64,000 bases of DNA from Minwuiaceae bacterium (GCA_028278525.1 JANQEE010000011.1:354986-418985); one strand, 5' to 3'; numbered from the stretch's first letter, positions 10,486 to 23,103 are shown. Notes: generated from the letters alone by a model not told the origin. Made by a program: numbers and translations.

Positions 10486-10875
10486 TCAGGCCGCTCGCGC
10501 GCGGCGCCGTGATTTACCCGACAATGTCTTGATCAGGCCGCTGACAGCCGACCGGACAGAATTGTCCGAGATATCGCTGAAGTTGCGAACCAGTTCGATG
10601 GTCGAACGGTTCTTGCCGCCATGTTCCAGCGGCTCTTTGTCGGTGGTCGGCTGCAATCCATCAAAGAAGAAACTCATGTCGACATCCAGGCGTTTGGCGA
10701 TTTCGTAGAGTCGCCCCGCGCTCACCCGGTTGGCGCCGGTCTCGTACTTCTGAACCTGCTGATAGGAAATCGACAGGGAATTTGCGAGATTCTCCTGCGT
10801 CAGCCCCATCATGGTGCGGCGTTCGCGGATGCGTTCGCCTACATGATCGTCAACTTGTTTCGCTAGCTTGCCCAT
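10486..10875 (-). CDS. XRE-family helix-turn-helix regulator
   Basis: This 129-residue protein has a Cro/C1-type helix-turn-helix over about residues 12-70 (GERIRERRTMMGLTQENLA, then SISYQQVQKYETGANRVSAGRLYEIAKRLDV), followed by a polar C-terminal tail ending in a basic patch (SGKSRRRARAA). Small single-domain XRE proteins of this layout are common in alphaproteobacteria and usually lack an assigned target. It is transcribed toward ftsZ and diverges from bamD. No effector domain is visible, and any link to cell division or envelope control is inference from position only. Confidence 0.9.
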   Translation of the reverse strand: MGKLAKQVDDHVGERIRERRTMMGLTQENLANSLSISYQQVQKYETGANRVSAGRLYEIAKRLDVDMSFFFDGLQPTTDKEPLEHGGKNRSTIELVRNFSDISDNSVRSAVSGLIKTLSGKSRRRARAA

Positions 10876-11189
10876 TTTCCGAAAACTCCCACTCTTTAAT
10901 CATTACTCGGCCTTGCAGATCGGAATCGGTCTTTCGCAACGGCGACGACCGACTGTTCCCAACTTCGTCTGCCCCCAACAAGCTGGCAGAGACTACTCAA
11001 TACACACGAGTTGAGGTATTAGACTAAAGTATAACTATCGCTATGCGATCATTGCGCCGGGGCGGCTTTTGTCGTCGCGCGAGCTATCGAACCATCGCCA
11101 ATTCAGGCCGATCCGATTAAGCTTAAGAAGGCGTGGGCCCGCGCGGCGACAGCCTTGATTTCGCGGGCGACAGGTGCAAGAAAAGCAGG
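10876..11189. other. Divergent intergenic region between the XRE gene and bamD
   Basis: These 314 bases hold the 5' regions of two divergent genes. The stretch around 10990-11045 is distinctly AT-rich and is the likely promoter zone. I see no additional coding frame with family features here. lpxC, which often sits between ftsZ and bamD in relatives, is absent. Confidence 0.6.
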
Positions 11190-12020
11190 ATGCGAAAGAG
11201 CGTGGTGCCAGGAATTTTGCGGTTCTCCGCCGCATCGGCGGCGATGTTGCTTTTGGCGGCCTGTAGCGGCGGCGACGATGGCGAGATCGCCTATGTGGAG
11301 CGGCCGCCGGAGGTGATCTACAACAACGCGCTCGACGACCTCCAGGACGGCAACTACAAAAAGGCCTCCAGCGGCTTCGACGAGGTCGAGCGTCAGCACC
11401 CCTATTCGGTGTGGGCCACCAAGGCGCAGCTCATGGCGGCGTTCTCCGCCTATCAGGACAACAACTATGAGCTCGCCGTGCTGGCGGCGCAGCGCTTCAT
11501 TCGCCTGCATCCCGGCAACAAGGACGTGCCTTACGCCTATTATCTGATCGCCATCAGTTACTACGAGCAGATCTCCGACGTCGGCCGCGACCAGGAAAAC
11601 ACCAAGCAGGCATTGACCGCCCTGGAAGAGCTGGTCCGGCGCTTCCCGGACAGCAAATATGCGCGCGACGCCCGGCTGAAGATCGACCTGGCCCGCGACC
11701 ATCTGGGCGGCAAGGAAATGGAAATCGGTCGCTATTACCTGAACCAGGGCCAGTATGTCGCCGCGATCAACCGGTTTCGCGTCGTGATCGAGAACTACCA
11801 GACCACGACCCACGCCCCGGAGGCGCTGCACCGCCTGACCGAGGCTTATCTGGCCTTGGGCGTTACCGATGAAGCGCAGACCGCCGGCGCGGTGCTGGGG
11901 TTCAACTATCCCGACAGCGACTGGTATCAGGATTCGTATGCCCTGCTTACGGGATCGGACCTGGAATTGAAGGCCAGTCAGGAATCCTGGATCACGCGCG
12001 CCTGGAAACAGGTTTTCTGA
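11190..12020 (+). CDS. bamD: Outer-membrane assembly lipoprotein BamD (ComL/YfiO)
   Basis: BamD is the essential lipoprotein subunit of the BAM complex that folds outer-membrane proteins. The ATG at 11190 gives 276 residues beginning with a signal peptide and lipobox LLAAC, with the lipidated cysteine at residue 25. The rest is a TPR-like array (YNNALDDLQDGNYKKASSGFDEVERQHPY, repeated helix pairs), the usual BamD fold. The open frame extends 19 codons upstream, but that would push the lipobox too far in. The order bamD-recN-ligA is the common alphaproteobacterial arrangement. Confidence 0.94.
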   Translation: MRKSVVPGILRFSAASAAMLLLAACSGGDDGEIAYVERPPEVIYNNALDDLQDGNYKKASSGFDEVERQHPYSVWATKAQLMAAFSAYQDNNYELAVLAAQRFIRLHPGNKDVPYAYYLIAISYYEQISDVGRDQENTKQALTALEELVRRFPDSKYARDARLKIDLARDHLGGKEMEIGRYYLNQGQYVAAINRFRVVIENYQTTTHAPEALHRLTEAYLALGVTDEAQTAGAVLGFNYPDSDWYQDSYALLTGSDLELKASQESWITRAWKQVF

Positions 12021-12032
12021 GGCAGGCGCCCG

Positions 12033-15793
<3,761 letters not shown>

Positions 15794-15818
15794 GTCGGCG
15801 CTTTTCGATTTAGGCTGA

Positions 15819-15929
15819 CCCCTCACCCAGCTACGGCTAGGGCTCGGCATTACGCCTCGCCAAGCCTTCACAACCCTCTCCCCGCGGGAGAGGGAGGGCC
15901 CCGCCGCGAAGCGGTGGGAGGGTGAGGGG
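15819..15929. repeat. Palindromic intergenic repeat (CCCTCACCC / GGGTGAGGG type)
   Basis: The 111 bases between convergent ligA and the aminopeptidase are bounded by inverted CCCCTCACCC (15819-15828) and GGGTGAGGGG (15920-15929). Inside is a strong hairpin CCCTCTCCC / GGGAGAGGG (15874-15894). This layout is typical of dispersed bacterial intergenic repeats; it can also act as a bidirectional terminator. It has no coding content. Confidence 0.75.
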
Positions 15930-15971
15930 ACTACGGCGACGTCGATTGATCGATCACCGGAATCACCCCAA

Positions 15972-18008
15972 TCAGCGCTCTATCGGCTCCGTCGCCTCCT
16001 TAAGCCAGGCGGCCGTCTCGTCGTCGACCAGCGGCGCGATGTCGGCGCGGACGGTGGCGTGGTAGCCGTTCAGCCAATCCAGTTCACCGTCTATCAGCAA
16101 CGAGACATCGACCAGCGCGCGGTCGATCGGCGCGCGGGTCAGGGTCTCGAATTCCAGCAGCTTGCGCTCGCCGGGCTGCTCCGCCGCTTCGCGCACCACC
16201 ACCAGGTTCTCGATACGGATGCCGTACTCGCCGGTCTTGTAATAGCCGGGCTCATTGGAGACGATCATGCCGGGCTTCATGGCGGCGCTGCCACCGGCCT
16301 TCGAGATCCGCTGCGGGCCTTCGTGCACGTTCAGGTAGGAGCCGACGCCATGCCCGGTGCCGTGATCGAAATCGAGGCCGACCTGCCAGAGCGCATGGCG
16401 GGCCAGCGCATCGATCTGCCCGCCGTCGGTGCCTTCCGGGAAGCGGCAGGTCGCGATGGCAATGTGGCCTTTGAGCACGCGGGTGAAGCGCTCGCGCATT
16501 TCGTCGCTTGGCGCGCCGATGGCGACGGTGCGGGTGATGTCGGTGGTGCCGTCCAGATACTGCGCGCCGGAATCGACCAGGAACAGGCTGCCCGGTTCGA
16601 GCTTGCGGTTGGTTTCCGGCGTGACGCGGTAATGCACGATGGCGCCGTTCGGTCCCGCACCGGAGATGGTGGTGAAGCTCAAATCCTCGATCAGGTCGTT
16701 TTCCATGCGGATCGCACGTAGCCGTTCCGCGGCCGTGAGCTCGTCCAGGTCGCCGCCGCCGGCTTCGCGCGCCAACCAGGCAAGGAACCGGGTCACCGCC
16801 GCGCCGTCGCGGATGTGGGCGGAGCGGGCGCCGGCGACTTCGATATCGTTCTTGCATGCCTTGGGCAGGGTGCAGGGATCCGCAGCCGCCTGCACCGTCG
16901 CGCCCGCTGCCTTCAGGCGGTTGGCAACCCAGACGCCGGTGACCGCGGGGTCGACCCGGACGGTCTTGCCGTCGGCGCCGAGGCGGTCCAGCAAACCGCC
17001 GAACGCGTCCCGTTCGTGCAACGCTACCCCGTTGCCCAGATGTCCGGTCAGGCCGGGCGTGATCTTACGCCGGTCCATGATCAGGTCGACCTTCCCGTCG
17101 TTATGCAGGATCGCGAAACCGAGCGGCAGAGGGGAGTGAGGCACGTCGGCGCCGCGGATATTGAGCAGCCAGGCAATCGAATCCGGCAGGGTGATGACGG
17201 CGGCGTCGGCGCCGTCTTTCTTTAAGGTTTCGGCCAGGCGGGTCCGTTTGTCGGCGGCGCTTTCGCCGGCATAGTCCAGGGCGTGCGGTACCACCGGCGC
17301 CAGCGGCGGCGGCGGCTGATCGGTCCAAACCGTGTCCAGCGGGTTGGGTTCCAGCGCGACCAACTCGGCCCCGGCCTTGGCGCAGGCTTTCTCCAGCCGC
17401 TTCACGCCGTCGGCGGTGTGCAGCCACGGGTCGTAGCCGAGCTTCTGCCCAGCGGAGAGGGTTTCCGCCAGCCAGTCGCCCATGGGCTCCTGCGTTACGT
17501 GGCGCGGCGCGAACAGGGCCGTGTCGACCTGGTCTCTTACCTGCAGGGTATAGCGGCCGTCGACGAAGATCGCCGCCGTTTCGGCCGCCACGACCGCCAT
17601 GCCGGCGGAGCCGGTGAAGCCGGTCAGCCAGCAGAGCCGGTCCGCCGAACGCGGCACGTATTCGCCGTTGAACTCGTCGTTACGGGGCACCACGAAGCCG
17701 TCGACGCCGAGCCGCTTGAGTTCGCCGCGCAGGGCCGTTAGCCGGCCGCCGGCCGCCGACGCCTGCTCGATCGTCGCGTCGTAGGACGCGGCCAGCTCGT
17801 CGGCCAGGGCGCGAAGTTCCGCGGCCGCGTCGGGGGGCAGATCCGGGCCGATCAGCACAAGCGGCTCCAGCGGATCGCGCCGGGTCGGGCCCGCGGCGAT
17901 GCCGGCGATCAGGTCTCGAACCTCCGCCGCCGGACGGCTTATTCCGGCCGCCGCCAGCGCGTTCAAAAGGCGCGTTTCGCTTGGGCTAGAGGCTTGTTCT
18001 CGGCTCAT
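15972..18008 (-). CDS. M24B-family Xaa-Pro aminopeptidase with N-terminal extension
   Basis: This is a metallo-aminopeptidase P type enzyme that removes N-terminal residues preceding proline. The start at 18008 (MSREQASS) has AGGAG six bases upstream and gives 678 residues. The typical start of the family, GELKRLGVDGFVVPRNDEF then YVPRSADRLCWLTGFTGSAG, begins only near residue 95. The C-terminal pita-bread domain carries the metal ligands: LVDSGAQYLDGTTDITR (two Asp), GHGVGSYLNVHEGP (His), NEPGYY (Glu) and LEFETLT (Glu). The first ~90 residues are extra and match no domain I recognise. It converges on ligA. Confidence 0.92.
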   Translation of the reverse strand: MSREQASSPSETRLLNALAAAGISRPAAEVRDLIAGIAAGPTRRDPLEPLVLIGPDLPPDAAAELRALADELAASYDATIEQASAAGGRLTALRGELKRLGVDGFVVPRNDEFNGEYVPRSADRLCWLTGFTGSAGMAVVAAETAAIFVDGRYTLQVRDQVDTALFAPRHVTQEPMGDWLAETLSAGQKLGYDPWLHTADGVKRLEKACAKAGAELVALEPNPLDTVWTDQPPPPLAPVVPHALDYAGESAADKRTRLAETLKKDGADAAVITLPDSIAWLLNIRGADVPHSPLPLGFAILHNDGKVDLIMDRRKITPGLTGHLGNGVALHERDAFGGLLDRLGADGKTVRVDPAVTGVWVANRLKAAGATVQAAADPCTLPKACKNDIEVAGARSAHIRDGAAVTRFLAWLAREAGGGDLDELTAAERLRAIRMENDLIEDLSFTTISGAGPNGAIVHYRVTPETNRKLEPGSLFLVDSGAQYLDGTTDITRTVAIGAPSDEMRERFTRVLKGHIAIATCRFPEGTDGGQIDALARHALWQVGLDFDHGTGHGVGSYLNVHEGPQRISKAGGSAAMKPGMIVSNEPGYYKTGEYGIRIENLVVVREAAEQPGERKLLEFETLTRAPIDRALVDVSLLIDGELDWLNGYHATVRADIAPLVDDETAAWLKEATEPIER

Positions 18009-18194
18009 GAATGTCTCCTGGGATGCCAGTCTGACTATGTCGCGGCAGGACCCTGGCTGCAACTTTTGTCATGCGTTCCGTGCAATGCTGCGATGCGGCA
18101 ATTAAGGTCATAATACTTCATTAACCCGTTGAATTTATTAGTGTGCATCGCAATATTTCCTCTAAGAGAATAGCCTCGCAAGTGGAGTACACCC

Positions 18195-18545
18195 ATGGTG
18201 GAGAAACGCGTTTCAGAAGTCGGCGGCAAGGCAGCGATCCTGCCGGTCCGACCGACCGCAGAATATGACTATTTTGCCATCCGCGCCCAGGCGGAACGGC
18301 TTCGGGCCCAGGAACTGGGCGGGTTCATCCGGTCCGCCGACAAGGCGGTCGTGAACGGTCTCAGCCGCCTGTGGCGCTGGGTCAGCGAGAGCTGGCAGCG
18401 CCGGGCGACCCTGGCCGAACTGGCCCGGCTGGACGACCGCATGCTGTCCGATATCGGCATCGCCCGGGACCAGCTTGGCGTGGCGCTGAAGAAGGGCCCG
18501 GCGAACGCGAATTGTGCGGCCGAGCAACAGGGACGCGCCGCCTGA
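18195..18545 (+). CDS. DUF1127 domain protein
   Basis: This 116-residue protein carries the short arginine-rich DUF1127 motif near its C-terminal part (QRRATLAELARLDDRMLSDIGI), preceded by a 70-residue helical region. DUF1127 proteins are widespread small alphaproteobacterial proteins. Some bind RNA or influence phosphate, carbon or RNA metabolism, but this longer version has no assigned role. The ATG follows a GTGGAG site. The 186-base upstream gap contains an AT-rich promoter-like stretch. It converges on prmA with a 20-base gap. Confidence 0.88.
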   Translation: MVEKRVSEVGGKAAILPVRPTAEYDYFAIRAQAERLRAQELGGFIRSADKAVVNGLSRLWRWVSESWQRRATLAELARLDDRMLSDIGIARDQLGVALKKGPANANCAAEQQGRAA

Positions 18546-18565
18546 CAAGGCGCTGAGTAGTACCG

Positions 18566-19429
18566 TCAACGGATCATAAGTAACGTCAGCCAACCGGACA
18601 GGGCGATGCGGCCGAAGAGCCGCAGGCCCTGGCCCCGGTAGGCATTGCGCACCAGCGTTTCCTGACCTTCCAATAAACCCGACAGAACCAGAACCCCGCC
18701 CGGCACCAACGCGCCGGCGACCGGCCGTGCCAGCTTGGCCAGCGGCCGCGCCAGAATATTGGCGACGATCAGGTCATGCGGCGCCGAGACCGTGAGGCCG
18801 CGGTGCTTCAGGCCATCGGCCCGAACCGCGCGGACCAGCGGGGCAAGTCCGTTGTGAACGGCGTTTTCCCGCGTGACCGCCACGGCAATCGGATCGATAT
18901 CCGCCGCCAGAACCGGGCAGCACCAGGCCCGAGCCATAGCCAGCGCCAGCACCCCCGACCCACAGCCGAGATCCACCGGCCGGCGAACGCGCCGCCGTTT
19001 CGCCAGAGCGTCCAGCGCCAGCAGACAGCCATAGGTCGTTTCATGCCGTCCGGTTCCGAACGCCTGGCCGGCGTCCACGACGATGTCGAAAAAGGATGGC
19101 GCCGGGTGCGGCGGATGGTGGCTGCCGCGCAGGTAGAAACGGCCGGCGCGGATCGGCTCGTTTAAGAGCTGAGATTCGCTGACCCAGTCGCGATCCTCGA
19201 TCGCGGAAACCTCGACCGGCAGGCCGCCGAGCGCTGCGATCAGCGCATCGCGGTCAGGCGGCGAATCGTACAGCGCCTCCAGCCTGCGGTGCGCCGAATT
19301 GGGAATCTCGAAGTCTGAAAAGGACAGTGCGCCGGCTTCCAGAATGGCTTCCACCGCGCCGAGCCTGTCGCGCGGCGCGACCACGGTCGCCTGCCAGTAC
19401 TTCGAGCCGTGCTCAGGCGGGGTCGACAA
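18566..19429 (-). CDS. prmA: Ribosomal protein L11 methyltransferase
   Basis: PrmA is the SAM-dependent enzyme that methylates ribosomal protein L11. The 287-residue product has the small N-terminal substrate-recognition domain and a class I methyltransferase domain with the PrmA-specific AFGTGRHETT, motif I DLGCGSGVLALAMA, DIDPIAV (motif II) and VANILARPL (motif IV). The start codon lies inside the end of the helicase gene (17-base overlap), so the two are probably co-transcribed. Motif spacing is normal. Confidence 0.93.
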   Translation of the reverse strand: MSTPPEHGSKYWQATVVAPRDRLGAVEAILEAGALSFSDFEIPNSAHRRLEALYDSPPDRDALIAALGGLPVEVSAIEDRDWVSESQLLNEPIRAGRFYLRGSHHPPHPAPSFFDIVVDAGQAFGTGRHETTYGCLLALDALAKRRRVRRPVDLGCGSGVLALAMARAWCCPVLAADIDPIAVAVTRENAVHNGLAPLVRAVRADGLKHRGLTVSAPHDLIVANILARPLAKLARPVAGALVPGGVLVLSGLLEGQETLVRNAYRGQGLRLFGRIALSGWLTLLMIR

Positions 19430-21740
19430 AGGCGTCGATCACCTTCTTGCGGCCGGCCTTGTCGAACTCGATCTCCAGCTTGTTGCCTTCGATCGCCTGG
19501 ACGATGCCGTAGCCGAATTTCTGGTGGAACACCCTGTGGCCCTTGGCGTAGCCGCCGGGCGGGCCGATTTCCGCGACCTCTTCCGCCTTGCCGTCTATGA
19601 CGACGCCGCTGCGGTTATAGCCGCCGGCCTTGTAGCCGCGCTGGCGGAGCCGTTGTTCGGCGCGGATCCAGGGCTGCTCGAACGCGTCCTTATGGACGAA
19701 GGTGCCGTGCGCCATGGTGCCGACGGCGGCGTCCTGCCCGCCGCCGCCATACAGACCCTGATCGGCGATCTGCTCGACATGCTCCGCCGGCAGTTCGTCG
19801 ACGAATCGGCTGGGGATCGACGATTGCCACTGGCCGAACACGCGGCGGTTGGCAGCGTAGGAGATGTAGCAGCGCCGGCGCGCCCGGGTCAGTCCGACAT
19901 AGGCGAGGCGGCGTTCCTCTTCCAGGCCGGCGATGCCGCTTTCGTCCAGGGCGCGCTGATGCGGGAACAGGCCTTCCTCCCAGCCGGGCAGAAAGACATT
20001 GCCAAACTCCAGGCCCTTGGCGGCATGCAGGGTCATCAGGCTGACCTTGTCTTCGTCCGGCGCGTCGTCGTTGTCCATCACCAGCGAGACATGTTCCAGG
20101 AAACCGGCCAGGTTCTCGAACGCCTCCATGGCGCGGATCAGTTCCTTAAGGTTTTCCAGCCGGCCCGGCGCATCCGGCGACCGGTCGTTCTGCCACATGC
20201 CGGTATAGCCGCTTTCGTCCAGCAGCATTTCGGTCAGCTCGGTATGCGGCATGACGTTGACCAGGGACTGCCAGCGCTCGAAATCGGTCAGCAGCCGTTT
20301 CAGCGAGGTGCGGGCCTGGGGGCGCAATTCGTCTGTTTCGACCAGGCTGGCGGCGGCGCGGAGCAGGGACGTGCCGGCGGCGCGAGCCGTCTGGTGCAGG
20401 CGTTGCAAGGTCGCGTTGCCGAGGCCGCGCTTCGGCACGTTGATAATGCGCTCGAACGCCAGGTCGTCGTCCGGCTGGGCGATCACCCGGAGGTAGGCCA
20501 TCGCGTCGCGGATCTCCTGGCGTTCGTAGAACTTGACGCCGCCGACCACGCGGTAGGGCAGGCCGAGGGTGATGAAGCGTTCCTCGAACTCGCGGGTCTG
20601 GAAACCGGCGCGGACCAGGATCGCGACGTCGTTCATGGATTCCTGGGCGCGTTGCAGGGACTCGATCTCGTCGCCGACGACGCGGGCCTCCTCTTCGCCG
20701 TCCCAGACGCCGCGCACGACGACCTTCTCGCCCTCGTTGATGTCGGTCCAGAGCGTCTTGCCGAGGCGGCCCTCGTTCTTGGCGATGACGCCGCTGGCGG
20801 CGCCGAGGATATGCGGCGTCGAACGGTAGTTACGCTCCAGCCGGACCACCCGGGCGCCGGGGAAATCGGTCTCGAAGCGCAGGATGTTGCCGACCTCCGC
20901 GCCGCGCCAGCCGTAGATCGACTGGTCGTCGTCGCCGACGCAGCAGATGTTCTTGTGCGCCTGGGCCAGCAGGCGGAGCCAGAGATACTGGGAGACGTTG
21001 GTATCCTGGTACTCGTCGACCAGGATGTAGCGGAAGCGGCGCTGATACTGCTCCAGCACGTCCGGGTTGGCGGTGAAGATGGTCAGGCAATGCAGCAGCA
21101 GGTCGCCGAAATCGACGGCGTTCAGCACGCGCAGCCGTTCCTGATAGGTCTTGTAGAATTCCAGCGCCTTGCCGTCGGCGAAACCGCCGACGTCGCCGGC
21201 GGTGACCTTGTCCGGCGTCAGGCCCTGGTTCTTCCAGCGGTCGATCACGGCGGCGAGCGCCCGGGGCGGCCATTTCTTCTGGTCGATGTCGGCTGCTTCC
21301 AGGATCTGCTTCAGCAGGCGCTGCTGGTCGTCGACGTCGAGGATGGTGAAATTGCTCTTCAGCCCGACCAGTTCCGCGTGGCGGCGCAGGATGCGGACGC
21401 CGATGGAATGGAAGGTGCCGAGCCAGAGCCCCTCGACCGCGCCGCCGATCAGGTTGCCGACCCGCTCGCGCATCTCGCGCGCCGCCTTGTTGGTGAAGGT
21501 GACGGCCAGCACCTGGCTCGGCCAGGCGCGGCGCGAGAACAGGATATGGCCGAGCCGGGTGATCAGGACCCGTGTCTTGCCGGTGCCGGCGCCGGCCAGT
21601 ACCAGCACGGGGCCGTCGACGGCCATCACCGCGTCGCGCTGCGATTCGTTCAGGTCCGCGAGGTACGGCGCCGCAGCCGCCCGGTCCGCCGTCAACGGTT
21701 CCGGCGGCTCCAGGGTGCCGAGATCGAAGGGATCATCCAT
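19413..21740 (-). CDS. uvrD: UvrD/PcrA-type superfamily 1 DNA helicase
   Basis: This 3'-5' DNA helicase acts in nucleotide-excision and mismatch repair. It is 775 residues from the ATG at 21740 (a GTG six codons earlier is an alternative). All SF1A motifs are present: I AGAGTGKT (residues 49-56), Ia AVTFTNKAA, II LVDEYQDTN, III GDDDQSIYGWRG, IV ERNYRS, V MTLHAAKGLEF and VI AYVGLTRAR. The last ~50 residues form the Tudor-like RNA-polymerase-interaction domain of UvrD/PcrA (GHRVFHQKFGYGIV). UvrD and PcrA cannot be separated by motifs alone. Confidence 0.94.
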   Translation of the reverse strand: MDDPFDLGTLEPPEPLTADRAAAAPYLADLNESQRDAVMAVDGPVLVLAGAGTGKTRVLITRLGHILFSRRAWPSQVLAVTFTNKAAREMRERVGNLIGGAVEGLWLGTFHSIGVRILRRHAELVGLKSNFTILDVDDQQRLLKQILEAADIDQKKWPPRALAAVIDRWKNQGLTPDKVTAGDVGGFADGKALEFYKTYQERLRVLNAVDFGDLLLHCLTIFTANPDVLEQYQRRFRYILVDEYQDTNVSQYLWLRLLAQAHKNICCVGDDDQSIYGWRGAEVGNILRFETDFPGARVVRLERNYRSTPHILGAASGVIAKNEGRLGKTLWTDINEGEKVVVRGVWDGEEEARVVGDEIESLQRAQESMNDVAILVRAGFQTREFEERFITLGLPYRVVGGVKFYERQEIRDAMAYLRVIAQPDDDLAFERIINVPKRGLGNATLQRLHQTARAAGTSLLRAAASLVETDELRPQARTSLKRLLTDFERWQSLVNVMPHTELTEMLLDESGYTGMWQNDRSPDAPGRLENLKELIRAMEAFENLAGFLEHVSLVMDNDDAPDEDKVSLMTLHAAKGLEFGNVFLPGWEEGLFPHQRALDESGIAGLEEERRLAYVGLTRARRRCYISYAANRRVFGQWQSSIPSRFVDELPAEHVEQIADQGLYGGGGQDAAVGTMAHGTFVHKDAFEQPWIRAEQRLRQRGYKAGGYNRSGVVIDGKAEEVAEIGPPGGYAKGHRVFHQKFGYGIVQAIEGNKLEIEFDKAGRKKVIDAFVDPA

Positions 21741-21783
21741 GCCCGATATATAGCCCACGCGGGGGCGGGGCGACAGGGCGGGA

Positions 21784-22887
21784 TCAGGCCCGGACGGACG
21801 GAAAATCGTTGATTCCCAGTTCTTCGCGCACGTCCTCGGTGATCTCGGCCTTGTATTCCTCTAGCGGGATGCCGGTGGCGTCCGCGATGCGGACGACGGC
21901 CTGGAAGATCGCGGCGACTCCCGCCGAATCGACCAGGGCCGCGGGTCCGAGCGTTTCGGCGATGGCGGTGCGGGCGCGGATCAGGCGGTCCGGGTCGTCG
22001 CCGGTCACGGCTTCGGCGTAGTCGATCAGCAGGTCGGCATGGGGCACGCCGCTCCGGTCGACGGCCTCGCCGTTCACGCTTTGGAAGTCGTAAGCATCAC
22101 CCGTATGTTCGCCGCTCGCACGGAGCAAGGCCACATGTGAGGTGGTTCAATAGACGCACTGGTTGATGGCGGAGACCCGGGCGGCCAGCAGCTCGATCTG
22201 GGCGTGGGTGATGTCGCGATGTTCGTTGCCGAAATCGCGCAGCAGGGCGTCCGGCAGGTACTGCACATCGTCCAGGTCGAAGAAGCCGGCCACCTCGTCC
22301 GGCACCAGGCTGAGCGCGCGGTGGATGTTGGCGGCGCTCCGGTTCAGGTAGATCTCCGGCTCGGCGTCGGTCAGGTCCTCCGGCGCAATGGTCGGCACCC
22401 AGGCGAGGCCGGGCTTGGCGCCGGCCGGCCGGTGGCGCGACGGCTCGCCTGGCAGCGGCTCCGGCAGAGGATGGGTTGGCAGGCCCATGGCGTGGGTGAA
22501 GCTGTCGATGGCGATCATGGTGGCGACGATGCCGACGGTCTCCACATACTCGCCGTCGGAGAGGCCGTTATCCAATGCCTCGCGGTACCAGGATTCGGTC
22601 AGGCGGGAGGCGTCGGTTCGGACGCGGTGGATCACCTCGACCACGATCTCAGGCAACGCGCCGAGGCTGTCGTGGGTGCCGGCGACCGCGTTGGGCGACA
22701 ACGCTTCCTTGCGCCGACGGCAGAGAGTGCAGGCGGGCGCGTTGCGCGTCTCGGCCGCGATGGCGACCCGCGTCGGTCCGTCCCACCATGTGCCGGGCCC
22801 GGCTATGCGGCGCCATGCCCGGCGATGAGCGGCGGCGAGGTCGTCGCGAATCGGGACCGGCGATGCGCGGTAGGTCAACTCGGTCAT
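21784..22887 (-). CDS. AhpD-like peroxidase-family selenoprotein (UGA at 22147-22149 read as Sec)
   Basis: Read through the in-frame TGA at 22149-22147, this gene encodes 367 residues. The codons around the TGA read N-Q-C244-V-Y-U247-T-T-S-H, which is exactly the CxxCxxxH redox centre of AhpD/carboxymuconolactone-decarboxylase-like proteins with Sec in place of the second Cys. The frame continues for 120 residues after the TGA with no gap. A SECIS-like hairpin follows the TGA. A second dithiol motif, C53-T-L-C56, sits near the N-terminus. AhpD-like proteins reduce peroxides or dithiols, but the substrate here is unknown. The start at 22887 is the first ATG; a GTG at 22965 is possible. A split pseudogene or sequencing error is the alternative. 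Confidence 0.85.
22105..22136 (-). promoter_or_regulatory. Bacterial SECIS-like stem-loop after the UGA
   Basis: Eleven bases after the UGA begins a hairpin made of AUGU/ACAU, a small internal loop, GCC/GGC, a bulged UU, GCUC/GAGC and the apical loop CGUGC. The loop starts 25 nt after the UGA. A bulged U a few base pairs below a short loop containing GU, at this distance, is the architecture of the E. coli fdhF SECIS. It was folded by hand only. Confidence 0.7.
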
Positions 22888-23103
22888 TGGGGAAAGCTCT
22901 GCGTGAAGTGACGGATGTAAGGCTTTGTGAACTCTGCCGGATTGGCGCTTCCATGACAAGGGCACCGCCGCCCCGGTTCGGACCGGACCCTACAAGCGTG
23001 CTTGCTTCCGCGTGCAGTGAGGATATCATCGGATCTAGGAAAAGTAGTGCGGGCGGCAACGACTGCTTGTTCACGCAATGAATTAATGGGAGGCGACAAG
23101 AAT

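Noticed and set aside
19299..21812. Long plus-strand open frame of 837 codons opposite the helicase
   Set aside because: It is antisense to a complete UvrD/PcrA gene; in GC-rich DNA such shadow frames are common, and the product shows no domain or motif.
21784..22134. Separate 116-aa gene starting at GTG 22134
   Set aside because: It is the continuation of the upstream frame across the UGA, without its own ribosome-binding site, and begins in the middle of the AhpD active-site motif.
21784..22887. AhpD-like gene as a pseudogene broken by a nonsense mutation
   Set aside because: The stop is a TGA exactly at the Cys column, followed by a SECIS-like hairpin and an intact reading frame; this is far less likely by chance. 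It cannot be fully excluded without checking for selABCD.
22204..22911. Plus-strand 235-codon frame opposite the selenoprotein gene
   Set aside because: It mirrors the minus-strand gene and its composition is that of a shadow frame.
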